Assembly: GCA_016840905.1 (NCBI GenBank)
Contig: JAEORM010000161.1
Location: 1 to 24,747, forward strand
Source: Candidatus Gerdarchaeota archaeon
GTDB taxonomy: Archaea > Asgardarchaeota > Heimdallarchaeia > JABLTI01
Direction of reading: 5' to 3'
Length of the DNA: 24,747 nt
In this document: in pieces, positions 1 through 7,167 of the stretch
Position numbering within the stretch: the stretch's first letter is position 1
How the letters are laid out: each line of letters begins with the position of its first letter
Made by a program: the position numbers and the translations under genes
The notes under the pieces: generated by a model
The model's input: the letters and a program-made list of their open reading frames with translations, nothing else
What the model was told of the DNA's origin: nothing
Databases searched by the model: none

Positions 1-95
1 CCCCAACTCCAACATCAAGTATATTTCTTCCTACAATAATTATCTTCTTTATTCTCACATTTTCATCATTATATATAGTCTTTAGAAGAAAATAG
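1..95 (+). CDS. C-terminus of a membrane-anchored surface protein (partial, 5' end outside the window)
   Basis: Reading frame 3 is open from the left edge to a TAG at 93-95 and gives 30 residues. They begin with a Pro/Thr/Ser-rich stretch (PTPTSS), continue as about 20 hydrophobic residues and end in the basic RRK. This stalk, membrane helix and positive stop-transfer tail is the usual C-terminal anchor of archaeal extracellular proteins. A perfect hairpin with a T-run starts at the base right after the stop, which supports a real gene end here. The function of the extracellular part cannot be known from this window. Confidence 0.6.
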   Translation, partial: PTPTSSIFLPTIIIFFILTFSSLYIVFRRK

Positions 96-121
96 GATAA
101 GGAGTAGTCTCCTTATCTTTT
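96..121 (+). terminator. Hairpin-plus-T-run terminator
   Basis: The arms GATAAGGAG (96-104) and CTCCTTATC (109-117) pair perfectly around a 4-base loop, followed by TTTT (118-121) and more T-rich sequence. It abuts the stop codon at 93-95 of the plus-strand gene, as expected for an intrinsic terminator. The rest of the stretch to 330 shows no gene or clear signal. Confidence 0.7.
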
Positions 122-330
122 AGCTTTTTCAGTGAATTCTATAAAAAATTATTGATCCATTTTTTGACTTATTTTAATAGAATTGAATTTTCTTTTAAGA
201 AAAAGGTTCATTGATATAAAGTTGCGACTTCCTATTGAACAAATTTTTTTGGACCCGCCATTTAATATTTCTTAAAAAGCTTCCTCCTTTTGAAATAATC
301 TCTTTTTTTTGGTGATAAATATAACTATAA

Positions 331-1128
331 TTATTTTTTCCAATATTTTTTCTTATTACTTTTTTCGCTTGTTATCCCTATATCATCTTTCATTAACCAT
401 AGTAAAAAACGTTTACGATTCTTGTATTTAATTTGCGAATTGGTTCTAATTTCCTCCCAAGTTTGATTATTTTTTTTCTTTAAAGTTTCAATAATATCCT
501 TCTTGAAATCATTATACCCGTCTATTGAAGTAATTATTGCCCAAATAAACCATTGACTAATGAAAATCATTCCAAAAATAAAAAATGCTGTAGCAATAAT
601 GGCAAAAACAAATAATGCCCATCCAGTCTTACTGATAGGTATATATCGAAATTCATCTCCAACAACATTATTTTCAATATACCATTCATAAAGTGAATAA
701 TAAAATACACCCATTAATCCAATAAACATAGTAATAATTGAATAAATGGTCCAATTACCTGCACTTAATTTCGTTAATTTATTACCAATTGGTTGTTTAT
801 TTTTAGCTTCATTAGTAATAAGAAGTGAACCTACTTCCTTTAGTTGGTATCCTTCATCTAATTCCTTTATGTAATGAATAGCACACTTTTGAAAATATCT
901 GTGTTTAGTTACTGTTACTAACATTGTAAAACTAATCATTGTACCAAACAAAAGTAAAATGCTGATAACTATTATTTGATTTCCTAATAAACCATATATT
1001 ACCCCAAAAATAGCACTATTTATTAACAATAGTAAACTTGGTACCTGCCATAGATATTTATCTTGTGTTCTATAATTCTCAAAACATTGAGTATACTGAA
1101 GTTTTGCAAAATCCTCTTCATTATCCAT
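331..1128 (-). CDS. Unknown four-helix membrane protein
   Basis: I do not recognise the family. The 265-residue protein has a short cytosolic-type N-terminus, then hydrophobic segments at about 28-48, 51-74, 126-148 and 170-200. The last is long enough to be one long or two tight helices. The final 60 residues are Lys/Asn/Glu-rich and soluble. An aromatic stretch (KYLWQVPS, residues 24-31) immediately before the first helix is a conspicuous local motif. There is no signal peptide cleavage pattern. The start is an ATG with no clear ribosome site upstream. The gene stands alone, with 235 bases of non-coding sequence downstream and the decayed fragment upstream. A two-helix-pair membrane sensor or effector is possible, but nothing in the sequence assigns a role. 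Confidence 0.7.
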   Translation of the reverse strand: MDNEEDFAKLQYTQCFENYRTQDKYLWQVPSLLLLINSAIFGVIYGLLGNQIIVISILLLFGTMISFTMLVTVTKHRYFQKCAIHYIKELDEGYQLKEVGSLLITNEAKNKQPIGNKLTKLSAGNWTIYSIITMFIGLMGVFYYSLYEWYIENNVVGDEFRYIPISKTGWALFVFAIIATAFFIFGMIFISQWFIWAIITSIDGYNDFKKDIIETLKKKNNQTWEEIRTNSQIKYKNRKRFLLWLMKDDIGITSEKSNKKKYWKK

Positions 1129-1455
1129 ATTTCAACACTTTCCGAATTTATAACTGATAATATAGAACTCTAACATAATATTACTTTTTCTGATATTGCT
1201 TGGATTATTGTATTCTTTAAAAAATAATAAAATCTTTAATGTTCTAATAAATTAACAATCAAGAAATTTAATTATTTCAATCTATAAACTTCTGATTAAT
1301 TTTCATTAATTAAGGATTTTATTTATAACTGAAGGAACTGATGTAGAGGAATTCGAAAAAGAGCTTAAAAAGAGAGAACAGATTTTAAAGGATGTATTAC
1401 TGACAATTAAACCTGAATTTCATGAAAAATGATAATTTAATTTTGTCTAAAAAAA
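1129..1455. other. AT-rich intergenic stretch with one coding-like remnant
   Basis: Between the membrane protein and the terminator of the transglutaminase gene there is no complete gene. It is very AT-rich, and the only structured part is the 40-codon open fragment at 1310-1432, described separately. A promoter for the 331-1128 gene should lie near 1130-1200, but no TATA box stands out from the general AT background. Confidence 0.5.
1310..1432 (+). pseudogene. Probable decayed 3' gene fragment
   Basis: After a TAA at 1307-1309 the frame stays open for 40 codons to a TGA at 1430-1432. The codons from about 1322 read as a charged, helix-forming peptide (TDVEEFEKELKKREQ, then ILKDVLLTIKPEFHEK), typical of a real protein C-terminus. 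There is no ATG, GTG or TTG start in the frame and no ribosome site, so it cannot be an intact gene. A remnant of a deleted gene is the simplest reading; a chance open frame is the alternative. Confidence 0.35.
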
Positions 1456-1478
1456 GAAAGCTATTAAAAATAGCTTTC
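1449..1478 (-). terminator. Hairpin-plus-T-run terminator of the transglutaminase gene
   Basis: Perfect 10-base arms, GAAAGCTATT (1456-1465) and AATAGCTTTC (1469-1478), close a 3-base loop. On the minus strand the hairpin begins 2 bases after the stop codon at 1481-1483 and is followed by seven T residues (complement of 1449-1455). This has the form of a textbook bacterial intrinsic terminator. Confidence 0.8.
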
Positions 1479-1480
1479 AA

Positions 1481-2593
1481 TTATTCACTATAAGTAGTTT
1501 CTGTATGAATTCCATAGAAAGAATAATCAGTTGTTCCAATTTTTACAGTACCGCTTGGTTCATAATAATCTATAGTGAACCAACATTTTTCTTGTATTGT
1601 TGATGTAACTGGTTGATAGGTTAAATCATATATTAAAGTTATACAATATGTTTCCCAATAAGTTCCTTTATCTTCTGCTGTCATTTCTGCATAGAAATTA
1701 TCTATTTGTGCTTCAGTTCCTTCGTAGAAGTCCTCCCAACACACCCTATGAGTAGCTAAATTACCACTTATTGACATCATTAACCATTCACCAGATGTTG
1801 CATTATAATAATTTGGGCAATACACTTCACAAACCATATGCTCTGTATAAAATTCATGTACATCGTCATAATACACTAATGACCATACTCGTGAAGGAAT
1901 ACCTACTGCTCTTGCCATACCTGAGATAAATACTGCAAAATCAGCGCAAGCATAAATGTTAGCTTCTAAATCATTATCTGCAAGATAATCTGATGCAATT
2001 GCGACATCACTATACCAATCATAACTTCCTATATGAGGTATTTTTGTTGGATCACTCATTATCTCCCATATGCCTAAAGCCCAATTCATAGAGCTTTGTG
2101 TAATATCACTTATGGAATATGATGATTGTTCGATCATCCGTTGTTGAGCATCATAGACGGTACCTGAATTGGGTGCTCTATAACCATCCGATAGAAGATT
2201 TTTTGTTGATGAATCAGGATCAGTTATATGATATCTTACTCGAGTATATTTAGTGTCTGATTTTACATACTGTTCAAAATAACCTCGACCTAGTATCGTG
2301 TATTTCTTTATTAGATTGGGTGTAAATGTATAACTTAAAGAGATTTTATTCGTACCAGATTTTACTTTGACACCATCAACATACAATTCTAAGAGATAGG
2401 CTACTTGATTTGCTGTTACAGAAACAGTTATCGCTCCACCATCTATATATACAAATGTTGGAGCCGAGACAGTCACTACAGGTGTTACTGCAGCAACCTT
2501 TTCTATTTGAGTAAATATTCCAATAAAACTCAAACTCATTACTATTATCAAAAAACTTATACCAAATACTTTATTTCCTCTTTTTTTTATCAA
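1481..2593 (-). CDS. Secreted transglutaminase-like (papain-fold) protein
   Basis: The 370-residue protein starts with a signal sequence (basic KKRGNK, then hydrophobic residues 10-29, followed by AAV). A beta-rich region of about 40-125 looks like an immunoglobulin-type domain, and a transglutaminase-like core spans about 150-290. The core shows the nucleophile in NIYACADFA (Cys216), the downstream helix ending GIPSR (231-235), and the histidine in TEHMVCEV (His252). The usual Asp four residues after the conserved Trp is Ser274 here (Trp270, EWLMMS), so the triad looks incomplete. Several further Cys residues could form disulfides. The TTG start is supported by AAGGTGGAT just upstream on the minus strand. 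Families of this type act as extracellular proteases, cross-linkers or non-catalytic binding domains. The fold is likely; the activity is open. Confidence 0.8.
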   Translation of the reverse strand: MIKKRGNKVFGISFLIIVMSLSFIGIFTQIEKVAAVTPVVTVSAPTFVYIDGGAITVSVTANQVAYLLELYVDGVKVKSGTNKISLSYTFTPNLIKKYTILGRGYFEQYVKSDTKYTRVRYHITDPDSSTKNLLSDGYRAPNSGTVYDAQQRMIEQSSYSISDITQSSMNWALGIWEIMSDPTKIPHIGSYDWYSDVAIASDYLADNDLEANIYACADFAVFISGMARAVGIPSRVWSLVYYDDVHEFYTEHMVCEVYCPNYYNATSGEWLMMSISGNLATHRVCWEDFYEGTEAQIDNFYAEMTAEDKGTYWETYCITLIYDLTYQPVTSTIQEKCWFTIDYYEPSGTVKIGTTDYSFYGIHTETTYSE

Positions 2594-2612
2594 TATAATC
2601 CACCTTTCCTTT

Positions 2613-2663
2613 CTTAAAAAATAATTTTAAGTAAATGATATTATCATTAGTTCTTTTATAAAA
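2613..2663 (-). promoter_or_regulatory. TATA-like box and two adjacent palindromes upstream of the transglutaminase gene
   Basis: TTTTATAAAA at 2654-2663 is a good TATA-box candidate about 60 bases before the TTG start at 2593. Between it and the start lie two inverted repeats: AATGATA-T-TATCATT (2634-2648) and CTTAAAA-AATAA-TTTTAAG (2613-2631). They cover the predicted transcription start, a typical archaeal repressor position. The TATA element is symmetrical and could also serve the divergent acetyltransferase gene. Confidence 0.45.
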
Positions 2664-2817
2664 TTTATTGGTCTAATTTAGGATTTAACAATTGTTTTCC
2701 AGTACTCTACCTAATGATTATTTGTTCAAATCACTCTAGGTCTGCTATTTTCTTTTATTCAAAATATCACCTTATGAGTAATTCTTTAATTTCTTGTTTG
2801 GATTAGTTTTTAGTATA

Positions 2818-3771
2818 ATGTCTAAAATTTCTCCTTTAACAATAGATCATCTTTCCGAGATACTTCATCTTTCTCTAACTAACTGGTACCAATCCAAATT
2901 GGTATCTCCCGAGCTTTACGATTCAGCCTATATCGAAACCTATCTAACAAATATTTTAACCAAAGTTCTTTCTGAACATTCTGGTTATGGGGCATTCCAT
3001 AATGGAATTTTAGAAACCTATCTTCTAAGTTTTTCAGGCATACCAAAATTGAAGGGGAAAGAACACGGTTCATATATTCCTCTTTGGGGTCACTATATCT
3101 CTAATAATGATTTTGATACTTTTTTCAAACTCTATAGTATGCTAGCTAAGGATTGGCTCAAGAATAATATTTTTACTCATATCATTACTAGTCTTCCTTC
3201 TTACTCCTTGCTCCAAGAGAACCTCTATATCCTGGGATTTGGTCTATTGGTTATTGATGCTATTCGCTCTCTCAAACCCATTTCATTTCCCCCTTTAGAT
3301 TCCAAATTCCTCATCCGTTCTATGACCTCTGATGACTATCAAGTTTTCAATCAGCTCGAATATGATTTTTGTTCTTATATGCAATCAAGTCCCACTTTTC
3401 TCTATACCTCTCCTTCGAATTGTCTATCTCCTTTCAATGAATTCATTGCTGATGATCGTTGTACATTCGTTATTGAGCATCAAGGATCTTTAGTTGCTGC
3501 CATTCGCGGTGTTCTTGGTACAAGCAATTTTGACATCTTAAGTCAACCTCGCTCCATTGCTATCAATTATGCTTATACTGATCCCAAGTTCAGAGGTTTT
3601 GGTCTTGGCACCCATTTAGTTAATGCTGTTATCAAATACGGATTAGAAAATCAAGCTACCTATTGTACAGTTGATTTTGAATCAGCTAATTTATTAGCTA
3701 AAAGGTTCTGGCTTGCGCATTTTACTCCTATTGGATATAGTTCCATTAGAAAAATTGACAATCGTCTTTAA
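2818..3771 (+). CDS. Tandem-GNAT acetyltransferase
   Basis: From the ATG at 2818 the protein has 317 residues; an upstream in-frame TTG at 2794 would add only eight unconvincing residues. The C-terminal half carries the GNAT acetyl-CoA loop, YTDPKFRGFGLGTHL at about 253-267 with RGFGLG as the R-G-x-G-x-G signature, followed by strand and helix elements (CTVDFESANLLAKRFW). The N-terminal half ends in ENLYILGFGLLVIDAIR, which resembles the last strands of a second, degenerate GNAT fold, so this is probably a two-domain enzyme. The acceptor substrate is unknown. The sense strand is unusually pyrimidine-rich and uses CTC/CCC-type codons more than its neighbours, which are purine-rich in the coding strand, so recent acquisition is possible. 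Confidence 0.8.
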   Translation: MSKISPLTIDHLSEILHLSLTNWYQSKLVSPELYDSAYIETYLTNILTKVLSEHSGYGAFHNGILETYLLSFSGIPKLKGKEHGSYIPLWGHYISNNDFDTFFKLYSMLAKDWLKNNIFTHIITSLPSYSLLQENLYILGFGLLVIDAIRSLKPISFPPLDSKFLIRSMTSDDYQVFNQLEYDFCSYMQSSPTFLYTSPSNCLSPFNEFIADDRCTFVIEHQGSLVAAIRGVLGTSNFDILSQPRSIAINYAYTDPKFRGFGLGTHLVNAVIKYGLENQATYCTVDFESANLLAKRFWLAHFTPIGYSSIRKIDNRL

Positions 3772-3849
3772 ATCTCTTCAATCACAGTTTTAACTATGTA
3801 AGAGCTCTCTTATTGATTTAGAAGTTCTCTCATAAATTAATTGAATATA

Positions 3850-3882
3850 GCTGATTGTAATTATACTTATATTACAATTAGC
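3850..3882. terminator. Hairpin between convergent genes
   Basis: A long stem runs from GCTGATTGTAAT (3850-3861) to ATTACAATTAGC (3871-3882), with one G-U pair and a bulged T in the inner part, around a tiny loop. It lies between the ends of the plus-strand acetyltransferase (3771) and the minus-strand orphan gene (3913) and could end transcripts from both sides. No long T-run follows, so the terminator role is inferred from position. Confidence 0.5.
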
Positions 3883-3912
3883 GCCTATCATTATAGCTGG
3901 TAATTAACGAAA

Positions 3913-4308
3913 TTATTCTTTAATAAAAATCACTTCTAACTCTTTAGCATCAAGATTTCTCTTATTCCTACCAAATAATCCAATCGTTATGTGATTTAAT
4001 TCTTCTTCAGGTTCTATATCCAACTCTTCTTCTATGACTAAAGTCATAATAGAATCATGATAACTAAAAACAACCCATCCATTATAATTTACTATTGGGC
4101 TTACATCAAAATCTGCTCGAGGTGTTGCTATGACTACTGGACCATTTTCTTTTAAGAATTCTTTTGCTTCAACTTCTAAATTTTCCCAACTTTCTTCACA
4201 AATAACTATTGTACCATTTGTAAATAGTGCCCATCTCTTCTCTGGTAAAACAACATCCTTCCAAATATCAATGAATTTATTTTTTAAGTTTCTAACATTC
4301 TCTGTCAT
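3913..4308 (-). CDS. Small acidic protein of unknown function
   Basis: The 131-residue protein is not recognised. It has no signal peptide or membrane segment. A predicted alpha/beta pattern is visible: an N-terminal helix with many Asn/Lys residues, strands around RWALFTNGTIVIC (45-57), a helix with EVEAKEFLKENG (65-76), strands VVIATP and GWVVFSYH, then an acidic loop (EEELDIEPEEEL) and a final strand. Three possible strand-helix units suggest a compact alpha/beta fold. The ATG has no obvious ribosome site. It is downstream of the V4R gene on the same strand but separated by a hairpin terminator, so it is probably transcribed on its own. Confidence 0.55.
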   Translation of the reverse strand: MTENVRNLKNKFIDIWKDVVLPEKRWALFTNGTIVICEESWENLEVEAKEFLKENGPVVIATPRADFDVSPIVNYNGWVVFSYHDSIMTLVIEEELDIEPEEELNHITIGLFGRNKRNLDAKELEVIFIKE

Positions 4309-4413
4309 AGATTGTTATTTTGCTTTTACAATTAAATTAATTTCCTTATGACAAATCCTTAATTTCATTTGATTTCTTTTAACAGAAAAAAATGATTTAC
4401 AATTTAAAATAAT

Positions 4414-4442
4414 AAAAAGGTAAACAATAATTTTTGTTTACC
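4414..4442 (-). terminator. Hairpin-plus-T-run terminator of the V4R operon
   Basis: The arms GGTAAACAA (4419-4427) and TTGTTTACC (4434-4442) pair perfectly around a 6-base loop. On the minus strand the stem is followed by TTTTT (complement of 4414-4418). It lies about 30 bases after the stop of the V4R gene at 4474. Confidence 0.75.
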
Positions 4443-4473
4443 CAAATTTTTACTGAAAAGATTTTTCCTAATT

Positions 4474-5220
4474 TTATTTTGCGTATTTCAAGAGATTTTC
4501 TTTGACAGTATCTTCTAACTTATCTTTATGGGACATCACGAATCGGCATTCCTTGTCACCTTTTGCTCGACAAGTTATTTCTCTTGCATCAAGATCTATA
4601 CCAAAGCTTTCACTACACCAACCAGCGGAATATCCAGCATTCATTATACAAACCGGTACTGGCGACTTGATTCCTCGTAGGAAAATAAACGAGTCTGCTT
4701 CAAATGATCTTGGATGAGTATACATTAGGAAATAATTCTCATCGGGACTTGGTTTTGATAAGGGATCAATATCAACGTTTGCCCAACCAGTGAATGCGAA
4801 ATGTACTGGTCCTGCTGAAAGTTTCTCGATTGGATCATCTAGTCCCATTGCGAAATGGAATTTTCGTGCATCTGCTTGTCCTAGTGCTTTTGCTAATTGA
4901 TAAATCACTTTTATAATATTGGGATTATTCAAACCATCTTCTAGTTCCATTAGTTCTGCCAATGCTTCTGGAAAGCTTATACGCATAGATGCTGCTCTAA
5001 CAAGGATATATCGTTCACCACCAATGAGTATTCTACCATTAGCTGGATCCCAATCCATCGTTTCAAAAAACTTTGATACTTTATCTTCTGCTGCGATAAA
5101 GAGTGGTTTCATTTCTGCAGGTGTTTTTACTGATTGAACTTCTCCTTCCTTGTATGGAAAGGATGGTTTTGCTGATTCATCTTGCCCTTCTTCTTTCTTT
5201 CGTCTAAACCAACGCATCAT
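4474..5220 (-). CDS. V4R (4-vinyl reductase/Bet3-like fold) domain protein
   Basis: In this 248-residue soluble protein, residues 50-110 resemble the segment found before V4R domains (NGRILIGGERYILVRAAS, 61-78). Residues 135-230 carry the V4R core, ending in GYSAGWCSESFGI (196-208) and ITCRAKGDKECRFV (215-228). The four cysteines Cys191, Cys202, Cys217 and Cys225 fit the V4R pattern for metal or small-ligand binding. The domain is known in bacterial aromatic-compound regulators and bacteriochlorophyll proteins, and is structurally related to eukaryotic TRAPP subunit Bet3. There is no DNA-binding domain here; the N-terminus is only a basic and charged linker. It lies 22 bases after the longin-like gene, so the two should be cotranscribed. 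Ligand and partner are unknown. Confidence 0.85.
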   Translation of the reverse strand: MMRWFRRKKEEGQDESAKPSFPYKEGEVQSVKTPAEMKPLFIAAEDKVSKFFETMDWDPANGRILIGGERYILVRAASMRISFPEALAELMELEDGLNNPNIIKVIYQLAKALGQADARKFHFAMGLDDPIEKLSAGPVHFAFTGWANVDIDPLSKPSPDENYFLMYTHPRSFEADSFIFLRGIKSPVPVCIMNAGYSAGWCSESFGIDLDAREITCRAKGDKECRFVMSHKDKLEDTVKENLLKYAK

Positions 5221-5242
5221 TTTCTTTTTACCTCAATTTTTC

Positions 5243-5941
5243 TTAATCATAAGGCGATTTTAATTTGCTAAACATCTTTTTCATATCTGTAACTTCGACT
5301 TCTGCTTCTTTATATCCTAGGATATTAAATTTCGAGTCTAGATAAACTGTAAATGCATGATCGCAAATTTCTTTCTCATAAATCTCATGTTCAATAAATT
5401 TAACACCCTTCGCCACTGTAGGTAGTTCTATTTCTTTACTTCTTGCGCATCGTGGACATACTATGGTTAAAGATGATTTTCCTTTGGGAGTTGATTGTTG
5501 TGCTTCATTATAGACTGTATTTCGTAGCATATCGAATTGTTCTGAAATACTTAGAGGAAAATGTCCTCCATTAATATGTTTTAATTCTATCAATCCACTC
5601 ATAGTTTTCATAATACGTGCTAGATTCGTTGCACTTTCATAAACTATTTTTCTATCGTTGATATCAAAGGCAATAATGATTGAGCATTGTCTATATCCAC
5701 CTCTAGCTTTTGAATCTTTGATGGGAAAGAGATAAGCAAAAGTGATTATCTTTTCTTTAATAAAAGGGATAATAGATTCTCCACGTAGATCTGTTTCATC
5801 TGCTTCAGAACTAAAAGACATGACTCCTATCATTATCTTCATTGTTAATTTCTTGCTTAAATCTTCATCTAGATTTAAGTTATAAACAGAAGTAGGACCA
5901 ATCTTTTCATCTAAAACACCTACGCACATACCTTGAATCAT
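5243..5941 (-). CDS. Putative longin-like protein with C-terminal zinc finger
   Basis: I chose the ATG at 5941 (232 residues). The GTG four codons upstream is part of the ribosome site AAGGTGAT, which sits 7 bases before this ATG. The first ~125 residues show a strand-strand-helix-strand-strand-strand-helix order: GMCVGVLDEKIG, TSVYNLN, a helix to VMSF, SIIPFIKEKIITFAYLFPIKD, QCSIIIAFDI, and YESATNLARIMKTMSGL. This matches the longin/roadblock fold, which is inferred from pattern and not from a strong motif. The C-terminal part has CPRC (Cys162, Cys165) and CDH (Cys193, His195), a likely zinc-binding ribbon, followed by FTVYLDSKFNILGY. No membrane segment is present. It is the first gene of an operon with the V4R protein. 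A trafficking-like, GTPase-linked or regulatory role is possible. Confidence 0.6.
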   Translation of the reverse strand: MIQGMCVGVLDEKIGPTSVYNLNLDEDLSKKLTMKIMIGVMSFSSEADETDLRGESIIPFIKEKIITFAYLFPIKDSKARGGYRQCSIIIAFDINDRKIVYESATNLARIMKTMSGLIELKHINGGHFPLSISEQFDMLRNTVYNEAQQSTPKGKSSLTIVCPRCARSKEIELPTVAKGVKFIEHEIYEKEICDHAFTVYLDSKFNILGYKEAEVEVTDMKKMFSKLKSPYD

Positions 5942-5948
5942 AAAAACA

Positions 5949-5956
5949 ATCACCTT
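5949..5956 (-). promoter_or_regulatory. Ribosome binding site that decides the start of the longin-like gene
   Basis: On the minus strand AAGGTGAT lies 7 bases before the ATG at 5941. It matches the 3' part of the AGGAGGTGATCC consensus and contains the GTG that would otherwise be taken as the start. Confidence 0.65.
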
Positions 5957-6239
5957 CTTTTATTACTATGCAAATTTACATTGAAATAATTATTCCTTTG
6001 TTATGCTTAAAAGTTATAAGGATTATTCTATCGACATTATTGTTAAAAAAAGCTTTTTTTTGATATTATCTCATCTTAAAACAAGTTTATGCAAAATAAT
6101 TGATGCTTTATTAGTTTCTTTTGAAATGAACATTAAATTGTTATCATCTCCTTATTTCTATATACAGCTATATACATTACGATAAAAGCATTAAATAGTT
6201 GCAATATTTTTAAAGACTTAATCATTGAAAATATTATGT
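5957..6239. other. Divergent intergenic region between the longin-like gene and pstB
   Basis: About 280 bases without a credible gene. A 60-codon open frame at 6003-6185 has no ribosome site and an AT-driven composition. Visible structure: a 16-base palindrome (seven A, GC, seven T) at 6045-6060 followed by another T, and the CTATATACA direct repeat at 6158-6176. Promoters for both flanking operons must lie here. Confidence 0.5.
6158..6176. promoter_or_regulatory. Direct repeat CTATATACA, spacing one helical turn
   Basis: CTATATACA occurs at 6158-6166 and again at 6168-6176, separated by a single G, so the period is 10 bases. It lies about 75-90 bases upstream of the pstB start. A CTATATA core also recurs in the regulator/pstS promoter region, which suggests a shared phosphate-control site. 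A pair of TATA-like elements is the alternative. Confidence 0.4.
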
Positions 6240-6244
6240 GGTGA
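6240..6244 (+). promoter_or_regulatory. Ribosome binding site that decides the pstB start
   Basis: GGTGA lies 4 bases before the TTG at 6249. The short spacing is normal for this 3' part of the anti-16S pairing region. It favours 6249 over the TTG at 6225. Confidence 0.5.
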
Positions 6245-6248
6245 TTTT

Positions 6249-7136
6249 TTGACCAAGGGTGAAAACCAAACCAATGAAGTCATCGAGGAAACATTTGAAG
6301 ATGAAAAAGCTGCCATTGCATTAAAAATTGCTGCTGATTTAACTGATAAACCTTCAGTAATTGATGAAGAGCTTCTACAATCCCAAAAAATTAAAATGGA
6401 AACTGAACTTTTGTCCCATTGGTATGGTGATCATCGCGTACTCTCAGGAATATCTATGCCTATCTTCAAAAATAAGGTAACAGCTATAATTGGTCCTTCT
6501 GGGTGTGGTAAATCAACTTTTCTTAGAGATTTGAATCGGATGAATGATTTAGTACCAATTTCAAGAATTTCAGGAAAAGTACTACTAGATTCACAAAATA
6601 TCTATGAATCAAATGTTGATGTTGTCCAATTACGTAAACGTGTTGGAATGGTTTTTCAAAAACCTAATCCTTTTCCTATGTCTATAGAAGATAATATTGC
6701 CTATGGTCCCTATATTCATGGCATTAAACATGATGAAATACTCAAAATAGTTGAAGTTAGTTTAAGAAAAGCTGCCTTATGGGGTGAAGTATCTACTCGA
6801 TTAAAGAACAGTGCTTTATCTCTATCAGGTGGTCAACAGCAAAGATTATGTATAGCTCGTGCATTGTCTGTTGAACCAGAAGTAATTTTATTTGATGAAC
6901 CTTGTAGTGCTTTAGACCCACATGCGACAGCAAAAATCGAAGATTTAATAACCAAACTGAAAGAAGACTATACTGTGGTTATAGTTACTCATAATATGCA
7001 ACAAGCTGCTCGTGTATCTGATTATACTGCTTTCTTTAATTTAGGAGAGTTAATTGAGTTTAACACTACAAAAAAGATTTTCCAAGCACCTGAACGTAAA
7101 ATGACCGAAGAATATATCTCAGGAAGATTTGGTTAA
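6249..7136 (+). CDS. pstB: Phosphate ABC transporter ATP-binding protein PstB
   Basis: This is the cytosolic ATPase that powers phosphate import through PstC/PstA. I chose the TTG at 6249 (295 residues) because GGTGA at 6240-6244 precedes it by 4 bases; the TTG at 6225 has no such site. It has Walker [10 protein letters not shown] (82-90), the PstB-specific Q-loop region [20 protein letters not shown], signature LSGGQQQRL (192-200), Walker B VILFDEP (212-218) with SALDP, and the switch His in VTHNMQQA (His248). The family's strong Q-K-P-N-P-F-P motif makes the call specific. The N-terminus carries about 40 extra acidic residues before the usual first strand. phoU follows after 31 bases. pstC/A lie about 3 kb away behind the divergent regulator, so pstB has its own promoter. 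Confidence 0.95.
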   Translation: MTKGENQTNEVIEETFEDEKAAIALKIAADLTDKPSVIDEELLQSQKIKMETELLSHWYGDHRVLSGISMPIFKNKVTAIIGPSGCGKSTFLRDLNRMNDLVPISRISGKVLLDSQNIYESNVDVVQLRKRVGMVFQKPNPFPMSIEDNIAYGPYIHGIKHDEILKIVEVSLRKAALWGEVSTRLKNSALSLSGGQQQRLCIARALSVEPEVILFDEPCSALDPHATAKIEDLITKLKEDYTVVIVTHNMQQAARVSDYTAFFNLGELIEFNTTKKIFQAPERKMTEEYISGRFG

Positions 7137-7167
7137 GATGATTTAATAAAATAAAGGTGAATAATAA

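Noticed and set aside
2..58. A minus-strand open frame with GTG start (peptide MRIKKIIIVGRNILDVGVG) that looked like the N-terminus of a methyltransferase
   Set aside because: The plus-strand frame across the same bases gives a perfect C-terminal membrane anchor with stop and terminator. The minus-strand frame has no ribosome site.
6045..6060. Seven A, GC, seven T palindrome as an operator or terminator
   Set aside because: No gene ends next to it on either strand, and A/T runs of this kind arise easily in this composition. It is mentioned only in the intergenic entry.
6003..6185. A 60-codon plus-strand open frame upstream of pstB
   Set aside because: No ribosome site, AT-driven residues (Leu, Ile, Lys, Tyr) and overlap with likely promoter elements make a chance frame more likely.
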